64,000 nt of DNA, taken from contig CM043960.1 in the NCBI GenBank assembly GCA_014529385.2, positions 119,604,543 to 119,668,542 of the forward strand. Direction: 5' to 3'. This DNA comes from Adiantum capillus-veneris (taxonomy: Eukaryota > Streptophyta > Polypodiopsida > Polypodiales > Pteridaceae). Below the pieces are notes generated by a model. The model saw nothing but the letters and a program-made list of their open reading frames with translations, searched no databases and was not told where the DNA came from. Each line of letters opens with the position of its first letter. Position 1 is the first letter of the stretch. Shown in pieces: positions 24,136 through 35,300 of the stretch. Made by a program: the position numbers and the translations under genes.

Positions 24136-24734
24136 GAGTCTAACCATTGTTGTAACCTCGAAATCTTTATCGACATGGCTCATCTTACATAAAAGGATTT
24201 TGCCTTCTTGTTGTATCCAGCAACAATAGTCCATCGCCTCTTCGTCATGGCCCTTGTTTTTTTTTTGGCAGCAACAACAAGTTCATGTTCTCCTCCTACT
24301 TTAAGCAACCACAACTTCACATCTTGTATTGGGTTTCCCTAGGAGCTTGACTGTAGTTTCGTGGAAGCCGATGGACTGCATCTAATCAAGGAGGCACTTA
24401 GCCCAATTCAAGCATGGAGGGTCCATCAAACTCGCCATTTGATAAACCATAAATCCAGACTAAGAAAGGAGGGCACGATGAAGGACCACCAAATCAACCA
24501 CCAAAGGTCCAACAACTATGGATGATGATCACCAGAAAGGAAAAAGGGAAAGTTGTACTCATATAGCCAATTTAGAGCATAGCTCGAGCTTTTCCAACGG
24601 CCAGTGATTAAGTATCTACGCTGCTACTATGCTTCATTGTCAACCCCAAACCCCTCATTTTAAGAATATGGTAGCGAGGACTTTAAGACCATCAACTCGA
24701 CTATCCAAGCAATACTAGCCAACTCTTAAGAAAG

Positions 24735-26134
24735 CTGCAGCCAAAGATCGGTGGGATATTTTTTGTCTTCTAGTAGTAAAAGGGGGTCTAGGAGTAAAAA
24801 ATATTAAAAAATGGACATATAAAATAGCATTCAAAGTCCTCATCTGTGCTCTTCAGATACTAGCCAAGAATGGGCTCTCTTCCTGTTCAAGAAAATAAAT
24901 AGCTTCGCTCTGGCCAATTGGAAGCCTCGCAAAAACTGAGCTGGATCACTATTTTTTTTGGGCCATTTCCCATCAAGTCTAAAGGGTCAGACCTTCCTGT
25001 ATCTCTTTGGGGTGTGTGGAATAGGGCAAGGGTTGATCTGTCAGTCTTCTGGTCAAACAACAGGTCTAATGTTGTTTGGCAATTCCACTCCATTTGGTGG
25101 CCTCTCTCCCCTCAAACCCCTATCGCCAATAACAGAGAAGGACGGCACTTCGATGTCACAACAAAGGAATCACCACTTGGCGAGTTCTTTGGAATGGGCA
25201 ATTACACAGATGGAAATTAGCTGAGGAACTTCTTCCCCATTTTTCCCTTCAGCCATGGGAACTCACACTCATTTTATCGAGACTTGAGGTTTTCCCTAGT
25301 TCAGAGCTATGGAAGCTCTCAGTTAAAGAATGTGTCCCACTTAGTGCCTTTGGATGGAAAGGTGGATTCAAACTCCAACATGGCCCACAATTGGATCTTG
25401 GAGACATCACTCTCTCATTGCATAGCACATTGAACAGACGGTGGAACGTCAGCCTGGACAGCAAGCAGTGGATATTCAAATTTAAGAAGATGTGGGACAC
25501 GTCAATTCAACCCAAGAAATCGGTCCTCCTTTGGCTTATACTCCACAAAGTCCTGTGGAGTGGGGAGAAAAGCCTCGATGCAGGGATATCCATGGGGATC
25601 TGTCTCAGATGCAATGTAGAAGTGGAGTCTATATTTCATTTATTTTTAAGATGTCCGCAGTCTGCTATTATTTTGTCTCCTATAAATTTTGTTCGAAAAA
25701 AAACAGTCTCTTGGAGGCAACTGCTACTACGGGGAGACTCTAAAGGCATTTTGTCCTGCTATTGGAACCGAACTAGGGCTGAATTTCTATGGATTATCTG
25801 GAAATTGAGAAACAGTGATGTGTTTAATGTGGCTTACCAGGCTCCTAGCCTGAAAGCGATGTTTGTGGATTTCAATCTACAAGTGTTCAAAACAAAAATC
25901 AACGAAGCCAACCTCTACTATCTCAGGAACTCGATAATTAAAGACGCGGAAAAAGCACACCAGACAATGGAGGCTGAAGATCTGGAACTCCCCATTAATA
26001 AGAGAAAGCTAGCAAAAATTAGGAACATGTTGGCTGCTAATCAGGATTCCTCCCGGGCGGCGTTCGAGGTCATTTCCAAAGCCGGTAGCTTCATGGAAAA
26101 GATACAAGGAATGATAGATTCTCTGAAAGATTGA
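24735..26134 (+). pseudogene. LINE (non-LTR retrotransposon) ORF2 3' fragment
   Basis: The 5' part has a GGLGVKNIKKWT motif, the thumb-region signature of plant LINE reverse transcriptases (usual form KGGLGI.nL..wN), then several stops. From 25218 one frame is mostly open to the stop at 26134 (WKLAEELLPHFSLQ..., then 247 codons from MDLGDITLSLH). It holds the zf-RVT type domain: WIFKFKKMWDTSIQPKKSVLLWLILHK split across the usual W..iW and P.k..fflW motifs, and CLRCNVEVESIFHLFLRCP. RT catalytic and endonuclease regions are missing, so this is a 5'-truncated copy. No polyA tail is obvious. Confidence 0.8.
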
Positions 26135-26928
26135 AGAATATCATGAAAGGATGTATTGTATGATCGGGTTGTGTATGATCGGCTTTAGTTGTTTTGTAAC
26201 TAGTCAAAGGATATATAATGGAACGAGTCGGTTTTGTAAAGGGAGAGTCTCCGTGGAAGTGATATGGTGCCGGGGCATGGTCTGCAGGTATCCCATGGTT
26301 GTAATTTTGTCTCCTTTCCTCTGTTAACATAACCTTCACTGCTTTGTTGGGAGCAAAAAAAGGGCAACTTTGAAGGTCATTTTGTTGAGGAAGTTCTCTG
26401 TTCTTCGTGAATGTAGCACGACTCTGTCCCACAAAGCAACAGAGGCTATCCTTGGTGGATTGTCCCCCCTACGCTCTTGCTCTTGACCGGCTGCTCTGCT
26501 CAAGGCTTCTTCAACCAATCATACTATTGTTTTTCCTTGTCCTAGGACATTATTGAATTTTCAAGTGGCATGATTGTTATAAGCTGAGGCAAATGTGTAG
26601 CTCAAAGCGGTGGGGCAATGGGTTTAGATGAGTTGAATATTAAAGATCTTGATAAGCTTGCCTCGATACAACCGGCAAACTTGGACAGAATTCTAGCAAA
26701 CATCGCCAAAAATATTGCAAGGGATTTCTTTGTGTTGGTAATTCGTTGGAAGGTCCTCTTCATAGATCTTCTCACCAAGGATTGTTATAAGAGAACGAGA
26801 GAGTGAGAGAAAGACGAAGAAGAAGTAGAAGAGAATTTTGACAGCAGCATCATACAGCAGTAGATTTAGCGCAGCAGCAGCAGCTAGTCTTCAAGAAAAA
26901 TCACAAAGATAGGTGCAGCGCCATTAAA
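26135..26928. other. Intergenic region with an exon-like ORF and the putative upstream region of the secreted-protein gene
   Basis: 26618-26735 is open and protein-like (MGLDELNIKDLDKLASIQPA..., helical) and ends at a possible splice donor (TTG|GTAATTC). I cannot assign a family. From 26790 to the ATG at 26929 is a purine-rich then CAG-repeat leader (AGCAGCAGCAGCAG), plausible as a 5' UTR. Confidence 0.35.
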
Positions 26929-27318
26929 ATGGCGGCAATGAAGGCGCAACACCTCATTACTGTGCAGGCGGTAACGCTGATGACGGTGATACTACTGTGG
27001 GTTCTTCAGTGGCAGGCGATGGCAGACGTGACCTGCGATGGGGGCGACAGCCCGCTCCTCGAAGACTGCCAAAATCTGATAAGCAACCAATTCTCCGACG
27101 GTAGCAGCGACTTAGTTGTGCAGGCCCACACATCCTTCCAGACTGACATGGCCACCTGCCGCGTAGAGATCCGCAACGGCTACGACGGACCTGCGTCGTA
27201 CCAGGCCTCCGCCATTCGCTTTTATCTCAACGACGTCATCTCCGCCTGCGTCGTCAACGGTTACCCCGGCACCAATCTCCAAGACAGCTTTGTACAATTC
27301 GTCCTCATGCACACTTGA
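26929..27318 (+). CDS. Small secreted four-cysteine protein (129 aa), possible host gene
   Basis: The predicted product has a strong signal peptide: a short N-region (MAAMKAQH), a hydrophobic core to about residue 28 (VTLMTVILLWVLQW) and a likely cut after QAMA. The mature part of about 97 residues has four Cys (VTC, EDC, ATC, SAC), enough for two disulphides. The sequence is intact, intronless and much more GC-rich than its surroundings, with no stops or frameshifts. ATG context is good (AAAATGG). Spacing of the Cys (a DC pair followed by a C.V.I strand and a distant C) is loosely reminiscent of the Hce2/Ecp2 secreted-effector fold, but this is weak. No terminator or intron is evident; function unknown. 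Confidence 0.6.
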   Translation: MAAMKAQHLITVQAVTLMTVILLWVLQWQAMADVTCDGGDSPLLEDCQNLISNQFSDGSSDLVVQAHTSFQTDMATCRVEIRNGYDGPASYQASAIRFYLNDVISACVVNGYPGTNLQDSFVQFVLMHT

Positions 27319-28114
27319 TGGGAAAAGCGTGACAAATATAACTTGTCTAGGTCAATCCCTATAATGTTGATTTTGAGGTGCCAATAATTTACATATAATA
27401 TTCTCGAATAGCTATGTCTCAGTTCTAACATGGGAGGCCTTCCCTTTGTGAAGAGTGAGAATAGTTTTGTATGAAGGTGTGACACTAGTTTCACATTTTA
27501 CGCTAGCGGAACATTTAGTCAGAACCTTAGTGGTGACGCCTGTAAATAGGACTCGTTAATCTTATTTTGGGCCTCTTATCTCTTAGACTCTTAGTTGATC
27601 ATCACAACTCTTAGGATAGCTTACGTGCAGTAAAGAGAGACTGTTCTTAGCCTACTCAATCTACACTATCAACTCTACCTTGCGCATGTACTTCTTGCCC
27701 CCTCTCTCATCCTACGCGTTTCCTCCTTGGCCAACCTCTTCTTTAGCATTTTGAACTGGTGGTTAGCGTTACAGTTTGAAGTTGTGACTCCCATTTTCAT
27801 TTTGAAGGTCATTCCCCTTTTCTTTCTACACAAACAGGAAGAGCATACAACTATTTTTTAAATTTCCTACAATTTTTCTGAAGGGTACCATATATGCTAG
27901 TTCTTCTCTAGAAGAGTAAAACTCTCTTGGAACGGTGTTGCATCCTTGTAATTTTAGAGCTTCCTGGTACAATCTTTGCAAATGTGAGAGGTCCTATGGT
28001 GTCTATGAGATAAAGCCCAACCGTCTCTTTCCTTTTTGGCAAGCTAGAATTTCGAATAGACCCTTCCTTAGCAATTATAGATAATTTATATATTGATGGA
28101 GCAATTCTACATCA
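27319..28114. other. Non-coding region, no recognised feature
   Basis: No homologous ORF on either strand. The first 200 bases may include the 3' UTR of the secreted-protein ORF. Confidence 0.5.
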
Positions 28115-28342
28115 GTGTGCAGAGGTGATTCAACCGCATTGACAACCATAGATATTGATGGTGCGAGTGTGTATGCTGCCAATGTGGGTGATTCCAAGGT
28201 TATTAATTGTCATGTTGGGGTTGTAACTCCAATAACTATAGATCATGATCCAATTTCACAACGAAATAGTATTCAAAGCAAGGGTAGATATATCTCGGTT
28301 CTACTAGGCAACCTGCATTTTGATATAACAATGCTTCATTGA
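28115..28342 (+). pseudogene. PP2C protein phosphatase fragment
   Basis: About 60 codons match the PP2C core: GDSTALTTI, VYAANVGDSKVI, TIDHDP and QSKGRYIS correspond to the family motifs GSTA, ANVGDSRA, DH.P and I...GG.V. The first codon follows a plausible splice acceptor (GTGTGCAG|AG). The copy stops short of the usual G...L..SRA.GD segment and has a substitution of the Arg in GDSR. Upstream metal-binding exons are absent. It is a decayed gene fragment, either a local relic or carried in by an element. Confidence 0.75.
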
Positions 28343-28373
28343 TTTTGAAGAGTACTAAGAAGGCCAAGATTGT

Positions 28374-28540
28374 ACATCTTTAGCAAGTCAAAAATAATCA
28401 TGGGACAAGCCCAAGCAAATGATTTCATCAAAAGTGAAAAAGCCTCACAAAAGATGCCAAGAGTCGTCATCTTTAGCAAGTCAAAAGTACGATGGGACAA
28501 GCCCAAGCAAATCGTTTCATCAAATGGGCAAAATCTTGCA
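28374..28540. repeat. Tandem duplication, about 92-bp period
   Basis: CATCTTTAGCAAGTC followed by GGGACAAGCCCAAGCAAAT occurs twice, at about 28375 and 28467. Lies between the PP2C fragment and the G3 LTR. Confidence 0.75.
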
Positions 28541-29705
28541 ACATTTAATGGTCTAGTAACTTGTGTGTAGCGGAAAATAACATAGACATAGTGAGAATTT
28601 CATTAGAATAGATTCCTAATGAGCATAGCAAGAGTGCTTGGATGGTGAGAGCAACAGAAGAATAACACCTAGTTAGATAGGCATGAACAATACTTCAAAA
28701 AGAGAGAGAAATTAAGCTATTGACGACAATTGAGGACCGGATTTGCATGGAGTCGGCGGTCCCCCTCCAAAAGGCTTTGTATTATAGGTTTCCCCCATCA
28801 AGGAAGAAATTTTACAATACAATACTTTGTGTTCCTTCAATAACCTGCTAGTGCAATGAAGATGGAAGCTTCAAGCACCAAGCTTACACTTGAAAACACA
28901 ACATCAATTCCCTCACGATCTCAGACCCAAGACCTCACACACCTTCGAAGATGGTGAGAGCTAGTGGAATATAAGAGTAGATCGAGAGGAAGAAGGAGTA
29001 TTCTTATGAGAAAGACGTATGTATCCTCGCATGATTACTCATAATAGCTTAGCATAGCTTAGTAATTAGCATGGTAGAGGAGATGAGCACGCATTGCAGG
29101 TTGGCTCTTGGTTGGATCTGCATCACAAAGCCAAGAGTTGTTGGTGTAGGCCTCCCTTTTCACAAGCTTGGAGTAGATGATGAGCTTTCCATTAAAGCTT
29201 GAGAAGGAGAGATAGTCTTCTTTTCTTTACACATGAGATTGTGTGTGTGTGTGTGTGTGTGTGTGTTAATGCCTTGTCAACCCCTCTTGCTTTTTACTCA
29301 TGCTGGCATCCTATTGGCCCCTGCAAAGCTTAGACAATGACAATTAAGAAGCATAAGTGATAGCCTTGTGACATGTTTCCTCCTTTCCCTTTTGTGAGAG
29401 CTTTAGGTATTTAAATAATGCAATTAAACTCTCATTGGACCTCTTAGTCTTCTAGCCAATATGAATCACCATTGGGCTGTTGAATAGTCGTTGGACCCCT
29501 TGGGAGACTGTCCAATACTCTTCTAGAGCTTAATTTCTATTGGTTCTTTTATCAATTGTTTAAAATAAATTAAACTAAGTTTACTCTAGCCTAATTCTCT
29601 CATTGGTCCACCTCTATGGACATCCAATAGGATTTGAATGCACCTTGGGGGCAATTGGGCTAGGGAGCTGATATGTGTCCACTATGCCCTTTGTGTAAAG
29701 GGAGC

Positions 29706-29745
<40 letters not shown>

Positions 29746-29990
29746 CTCTCTCATCCCCTACATATAAGGCTCGCCCCCTCCTTGATAGGGATGTGGAGAG
29801 ACTTTTGAGTCTTCCCACAAGCATCCAAATTTCCTAGAGTTTGACCATTAAACATTTCATTTGATTTTGGAACCTAAGCTTTTTGGAAGTCTTAATGGGT
29901 TGAACCTTAGGGTCTTTGAAGCTCATTGTTTCACATTGCTCTTTTGTTCATTTTAAACATTGTTTCACATTGTTCATTTGTACAGTTGCT
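28541..29990 (-). repeat. G3 gypsy 3' LTR (left member of an inverted LTR pair)
   Basis: Same LTR family as G2. It follows the end of the G3 chromodomain coding sequence on the minus strand. Its far end reads CCGCTACACACAAGTTACTAGACCATT (in two parts), matching in reverse complement the right-hand LTR once the copia-1 insertion is removed. It contains (TG) microsatellites at about 29240 and 29716. The inner limit is approximate. Confidence 0.7.
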
Positions 29991-30177
29991 TACTCTAGGG
30001 AAGCATTGTAAGCATTGACAAAGATTACGTTATCCTTTAATTGCATGCCTTGCATCCATGTAGCATCTTCAAAAGGATAGTTCTTAAACTTAATAAGATA
30101 GCATCGGATAATCTTACCACCTCTCAGTACCTTGTCTTCATGTCGGAGAATGGACTGGGGCTGCAGCACCTCTTCTT
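29991..30177 (-). pseudogene. G3 gypsy chromodomain-like C-terminus
   Basis: The minus-strand translation gives VLQPQSILRHEDKVLRGGK, then YLIKFKNYPFEDATW and a stop about 15 codons later. This is the chromodomain-like tail of Ty3/gypsy integrase, with the LIKWKG...ATWE signature in degenerate form. The preceding codons are on the far side of the CACTA insertion, at 38262 and beyond, in the same frame. Confidence 0.8.
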
Positions 30178-30189
30178 CACTACAAGAGG
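30178..30189 (+). repeat. CACTA left terminal inverted repeat
   Basis: CACTACAAGAGG, preceded by the target duplication CTT. Confidence 0.95.
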
Positions 30190-30225
30190 CTATTCATATT
30201 AGCGACGCTCAAAAAAAAAAATCTC

Positions 30226-30283
30226 GGCGTCGCTATGAGCGTCGCAAATTTACTTGTAAATTTGCGACACTCATAGCGACGCC
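30226..30283. repeat. Subterminal hairpin in the CACTA left end
   Basis: GGCGTCGCTATGAG... pairs with ...CTCATAGCGACGCC, a stem of about 27 bp with one or two mismatches and a loop of a few bases. The arms contain the TAGCGACG motif repeated at the other end. Confidence 0.85.
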
Positions 30284-30372
30284 GACTGGGCTAAAAAAAT
30301 AACAGAGAGCGCCCAAAAACTCAGATCTCAAATCTGAGTTTTTCGGCGCCCTCAAGCAAGGAGCAGGTAACG

Positions 30373-30374
<2 letters not shown>

Positions 30375-30437
<63 letters not shown>

Positions 30438-30520
30438 CTCCACACACACACACACACACGAGGAGAGGAAGGAGAGCCAGGTATGCTCCTTCCCTCTCCT
30501 CACTCTCATGTTCCCTTCCC

Positions 30521-30571
<51 letters not shown>

Positions 30572-30850
30572 ACACACACAATAGTGTTTTTTGAGGAGAG
30601 AGAGAGAGAGGAGAGAGAGAGGAGAGTACAAACAAAAAAAAAACGCACACACACATACATAAACAAAGAATGCACACACACATTGAGAGAGGAAAAGAGA
30701 GAGAGAGCATGCATAAAAAAAAACGCACACATTGAGAGAGGAAAAAGAGAGAAAGAACATGCAGTATGGATAACAAAAAACGCACACATTGAGAGAGGAA
30801 GAAGAGAGAGAAAACATGCATAAACAAAAAAACGCACACACATTGAGAGA
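30375..30850. repeat. Cluster of (CT)n, (CA)n and (GA)n simple repeats in the CACTA element
   Basis: Includes a CT run at about 30375-30431, CA tracts, and a short unit (CGCACACATTGAGAGAGGAA) repeated about four times between 30660 and 30850. Ser-Leu and Arg-Glu ORFs over it are artefacts. Confidence 0.9.
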
Positions 30851-31050
30851 GAAAGAGAAAGAAACTAATTTAACGTCGTAGGAAACTAATTAAAATTAAA
30901 AGACCTAAAGATCTAGCCGACGAGGAGTTGAACTCAAGACCTATTATTCAAGAGGGAAATGGCATAACCAATCTATCATACTTGGCATGGGTGATAGAAA
31001 GGTTATACCATTTATCTCTTTTTATTGGCACACACATCCACACACGCACA

Positions 31051-31260
31051 CACACACAAGAAGAAGAGAGTTATAACGTCGTAGGAAACTATCCTAAAAG
31101 ACGTTAAAGATTAGGTTAGATGTAGACTTACGTTAAATTAGATTTAGGTTTATTTAAGTTAAATTAGATTAGATTTAGGTTTATTTAAGTTAAATTAGAT
31201 TAGATTTAGGTTTATTTTTAATTAGATTTACGTTTATTTACGCAAGATTTAGATTTACGT
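31051..31260. repeat. Direct repeat 1 flanking the captured HMA fragment
   Basis: ACACACAAGAAGAAGAGAG, then AACGTCGTAGGAAACTATCC and a run of TTAGATTTAGGTTTATTT variants. The counterpart lies at 31801-31950. Confidence 0.8.
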
Positions 31261-31279
31261 TATATTAGATTAGATTTAG

Positions 31280-31436
31280 GTCTCCATAGACTGCGATGCC
31301 TGCATGAAGCGGGTGAAGAAAGCCCTCAATCGAATATAGGGTATTGCTGCCTTCACTCATGGTGGGCTCCGTCGATCCAAAAGTACTGGTGAAATGTCTT
31401 CAGAAGATAGGGAAGAAGGTGGATCTTCAGGGCGGC
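31280..31436 (+). pseudogene. Captured heavy-metal-associated (HMA/HIPP-type) domain fragment
   Basis: The first frame reads VSIDCDACMKRVKKALNRI and then a stop. It matches the metal-binding loop of plant HMA domains (MDC..C..KVKKAL....GV), with both Cys of the CxxC present. A second frame reads MVGSVDPKVLVKCLQ then KIGKKVDLQ, matching the later V.G.VDP..VL.....KTGK..E.W part. Together they cover most of an HMA domain with a frameshift between. No other part of a HIPP protein (C-terminal isoprenylation CaaX) was found. It lies in the non-transposase part of the CACTA element between two direct repeats. Confidence 0.7.
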
Positions 31437-31800
31437 AAGAGTCACTACATCCCCGACACAATGACCATCTAGACAACCTCTAGTCATTCAACAGCAACTT
31501 CAAAGTTAGTAACAAGAGCAAGAACGGTCTAAAGGGCCAATTGATGTCGTCAGATGTGGATGGAGATGAGGCAGCGTCACCGCGGAAGTTAACTCTCACA
31601 TCTTTAGTGATGAGAATGCCAACTCTTGCCGAGTTATGTGAAAAATTATGTGTTAAAATCAGTTTTTAAGGTTCTTATAATCCCTGTTAGTTTAGTTCTT
31701 TGTTTTTAATATAGCATAATTTACGTTAGATTTAGATTTATGTTATATTAGATTAGACTTAGGTTTATTTAGGTTTATTTAGGTTTACCCACACAACACA
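31437..31800. other. CACTA internal non-coding stretch after the HMA fragment
   Basis: Moderate GC up to about 31660, perhaps the rest of the captured gene segment (stops in all frames), then AT-rich. No assignable function. Confidence 0.4.
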
Positions 31801-31950
31801 CACACACACAAGAAGAAGAGAGTTTTAACGTCGTAGGAAACTATCCCAAAAGACGTTAAAGATTAGGTTAGATGTAGACTTACGTTAAATTATATTTAGG
31901 TTTATTTTTAGTTAGATTTACGTTTATTTAGATTTGCGCTTATTTACGTT
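31801..31950. repeat. Direct repeat 2 flanking the captured HMA fragment
   Basis: Second copy of the unit at 31051, starting ACACACAAGAAGAAGAGAG, with small differences. Confidence 0.8.
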
Positions 31951-32243
31951 AGATCGAGTCCACGCAAGAATTACTTACGGTTTAGGGTTTAGAGTTAGAC
32001 GAAAAGTGAAAAGATCTACTGTGAAAAGATGTTAAGATGCTGTGAAGTGCTACAGCTAGAGAAGAGGCAAAGGGGTTTTGTCCACTACATGCAGTATCAT
32101 GTAGACGTGGGTCTGTAGATTTCTTGTACCCACAAATATAGGTATTGACCAATAAAGACGAGATTATAACCCGGTGGTTCTGATCTCCGTGCACCTCTAG
32201 ACCGAGGTGTGCGGGGATTGGACATGACTAGAGAATGTGAGGT

Positions 32244-32292
<49 letters not shown>

Positions 32293-32355
32293 AGACGAAG
32301 AATGCCAATAGAATATTAAATTTGTTGTCCAAGTTATAAGATTTTTATCCTCATT

Positions 32356-35300
32356 ATGAGTAGTGACGAGGATGTGGGACCGTCCAACCGAAACACCTAT
32401 CTCTCAACGAGGGTCTTATGTCCTTGTAATCAATGCAAGCATGCTGTGCGACAGACAAGACGTGTTTCTTTGCAGCACGTTCGCGAATTTGGCGAGTTCG
32501 ATCCATCTATTATAGATCGAGTTGTTGCCAATTATAACTCGTCGGACTCTAACGCTGGCCAACAAGCAGCAATCTTGCAACCCAATAGATGTGTTCGCAG
32601 GCGCTTTGGTCAAGCAGCATATGTGAGGCCACAAGATGTAGCCTCTGATAGCTCGGGGGATGATCATGCAGACCACATTCCCAACGAGGCAATGTTTGAG
32701 CCCGAGATTGATGAAATGATCGAGACGATCATGGATTCAGAAAGGCTTATCTATGATGATATGAAAAGTGAAGCTGATACGCCATTGTATACTGGAGCAC
32801 GTATGTCTAGATTGAAAGCACTCCTGGTTCTTCTCAACATGCAGGCAAAGTTTGGATGGAGTGACACTAGCGTCACAGCGCTTTTCAGGTGATCTATTAC
32901 AATTAGTTTACTTTAATAAAACTCTAAATGTATAATGATCTGATAGATTTTTACATGACTGTATCGTATTTTTATGTTGTGTAGATTGCTTAAAGAGCAC
33001 ATACTACCAGCTGACAATGTGATGCCAGATTCCGAGATGAAGCAAGAAAGATTTGCGAAACTTGGGGATGGATTACAATTCTATCCACGCTTGTCCTAAT
33101 GACTGCATTCTTTTCAAAGGGGAATACATAGACATGGAGAAGTGTCCGAAATGTGATTCCGAAAGATATCGAGTAGATCTCCACGGGACAAAAATTCCAC
33201 AAAATGTTTTGCGACATTTTCCTCTGCTTCCTCGCATCAAGCATTTCTTCGAATGTAAGTCCATGGCCGCCCTAGCATCATGGCATGAGGAGAATAAATC
33301 TTCGGATGGTGTGCTACGAATTCCTGCAGATTGCGCAGCCTGGAACATATAGATGGAACATGGTCGGATTTTGCCAGGGAAGCTCGAAATTTGCGCTTAG
33401 GCCTGGCTATGGATGGCGTAAATCCATTTGGTCAAAGATCAACATCTTACAGTGTATGGCCCGTTGTCATCGTCAACTACAACATTCCCCCGTGGTTGAC
33501 TACGAAGAAGGGGCACCTATGGCTAAGCTTGATTGTGCCAGGGCGATATAAAGTGGAGAATATGGATGTGTATCTTCGTCCACTATTGGAAGAGCTACAA
33601 CAATTGTGGATTGGCATAGAGGTGGTGGATATGAGCCGACACACAGGATGACGGAATGCTTTGATCAGAGGCATTCTAATGTGGACCATGCATGACTATC
33701 CCGGGCTAACAGAATGCTCAGGTGATCTATTGACACTCCTCACTCAGACACTGTAAATCTTGTTTTTTCCCATAGTTGATCTATTATCATGTGTATACAT
33801 GCAGGGCTTCAAACAAGCGGATACAGAGCATGTGTCACATGTGGACCTAGACTGAATGCACGTAGGGCGCCCTCACTCAAGAAGCAAATCTACGAAGGTC
33901 ATCAAGCGTATCTTCCAGAGAATCATGTGTTACGCGACGGCTTTTTGGGAAGAGAGCCACCAAGGATGTCTGCACAAGCATGGTTAGAGCAGAAGGAGAT
34001 GTGCGATGACGGATTGCCTCCAGGGATGAAGAGACTATCTCTATGGTACGAGTTACCATACTGGCCCCGACTCATGATCAATCTCTTGCTCGATCCAATG
34101 CACATATTCAAGAATGTGGGTAATCTACTATGGGACCATCTGACCGGCAAGAAAGATACTTTGGGAGCCAGAGTTGACCTTAGAAATGTGGATCTTATGG
34201 AGCAATATTGGCCGCAAACAGCGTCTGATGGATCGATAAAACTCCCTAAAGCACCATGGATTTTCACAGGAGCCCAAGAACGCAAAGTAAAAGAGACCAT
34301 TCGATCTTTGCGGACCCCCACTGGCGTAATGCACTCGCTCCGAACGTGTTTTACTAAAGAAGGAAAGCTTACCGGTTTGAAGTCACACGATTGGCATAAA
34401 ATGTGTCAGGTACGTTCATAGTGGACTTTAATATCATTGCTGCACATACTTTACATTTTATTTTACCGTTTGCCATTGAGGGATGTTTGTCTCTCGACAT
34501 CCGTAACACAATCTACAAACTTGCAAAGCTGGTGCAATGGATCTCACAAAAGGAGATCAACGTAGACTCCATACCATTCGCCAAACTAAATGCTGCGGAG
34601 CTTGTGTGCATGTTTGAGAAACATTTTCCTACTACCATGCTAACCATTCAGGTGCATCTTCTTGTTCACATAGTTGATGAGGTGGAAATAGCTGGCACAG
34701 TTCATTCCAGATGGATGTTCTTCTTAGAACGTTTCATGAAAACGCTTAAGGGATATGTGCGTCAAAAGGCACGTCCAGAGGGTAGCATGGCAGAAGGTTG
34801 GTTGGTATCAGAGTCCCTAGTGTACATTGGAGAGTGGCTAGACGGATTTGATAAAGCCCGGGACATGCTATGGCAAACCATAGATGATGAGTGCATATCT
34901 GGGATTGTCATGTGCAATCTCGGTGTTGAGAAGAAGATGACGGAAGATCTAGAGGCTAAAATCAACCGATTTTGCATGCTTCACAATCCATTGATGCAAA
35001 AGTGGATTTCACAATATGAGGATGCAAAGCAAGAACGACAAAGGGCACGAATCGAGTGGAGACGGGGAAGACGACCACCGATGCACTATCCGACAGTTCT
35101 GGAGAGCCTACCAACCTTCATGAGCTTAAGATGGTTGCACAACCAATTGAAAAGTGCACAACAATGCGGTGACGAAGTGACTGAGGAAGAGTGGGAGTAC
35201 TCTCGGGGTTGCGTGACCAAGGTAAGTTTGCAATGTACGACTAGCTAGTGACTTTATTTCTAAACGTTTGAACGGCCACTCATAATCTTTGTTCGTTGTA

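Larger units (their letters stand above)
23146..24734. other. Non-coding spacer DNA rich in simple sequence
   Basis: Outside the arm. Contains a G36 run, a short G/C homopolymer pair (23764-23773, 23983-23992) and a (TC)36 run. No ORF with recognisable homology. Confidence 0.6.

Noticed and set aside
30233-30843. Arg-Glu-rich and Cys-Val-rich ORFs on the minus strand
   Set aside because: Translations of (CT), (GA) and (CA) runs inside the CACTA element.
31982-32194. 70-codon minus-strand ORF upstream of TNP2
   Set aside because: No motifs, low-complexity Ser/Phe end, inside the CACTA 5' region.
33073-34321. Minus-strand ORFs across the CACTA transposase
   Set aside because: Shadows of the TNP2 exons; no family motifs.
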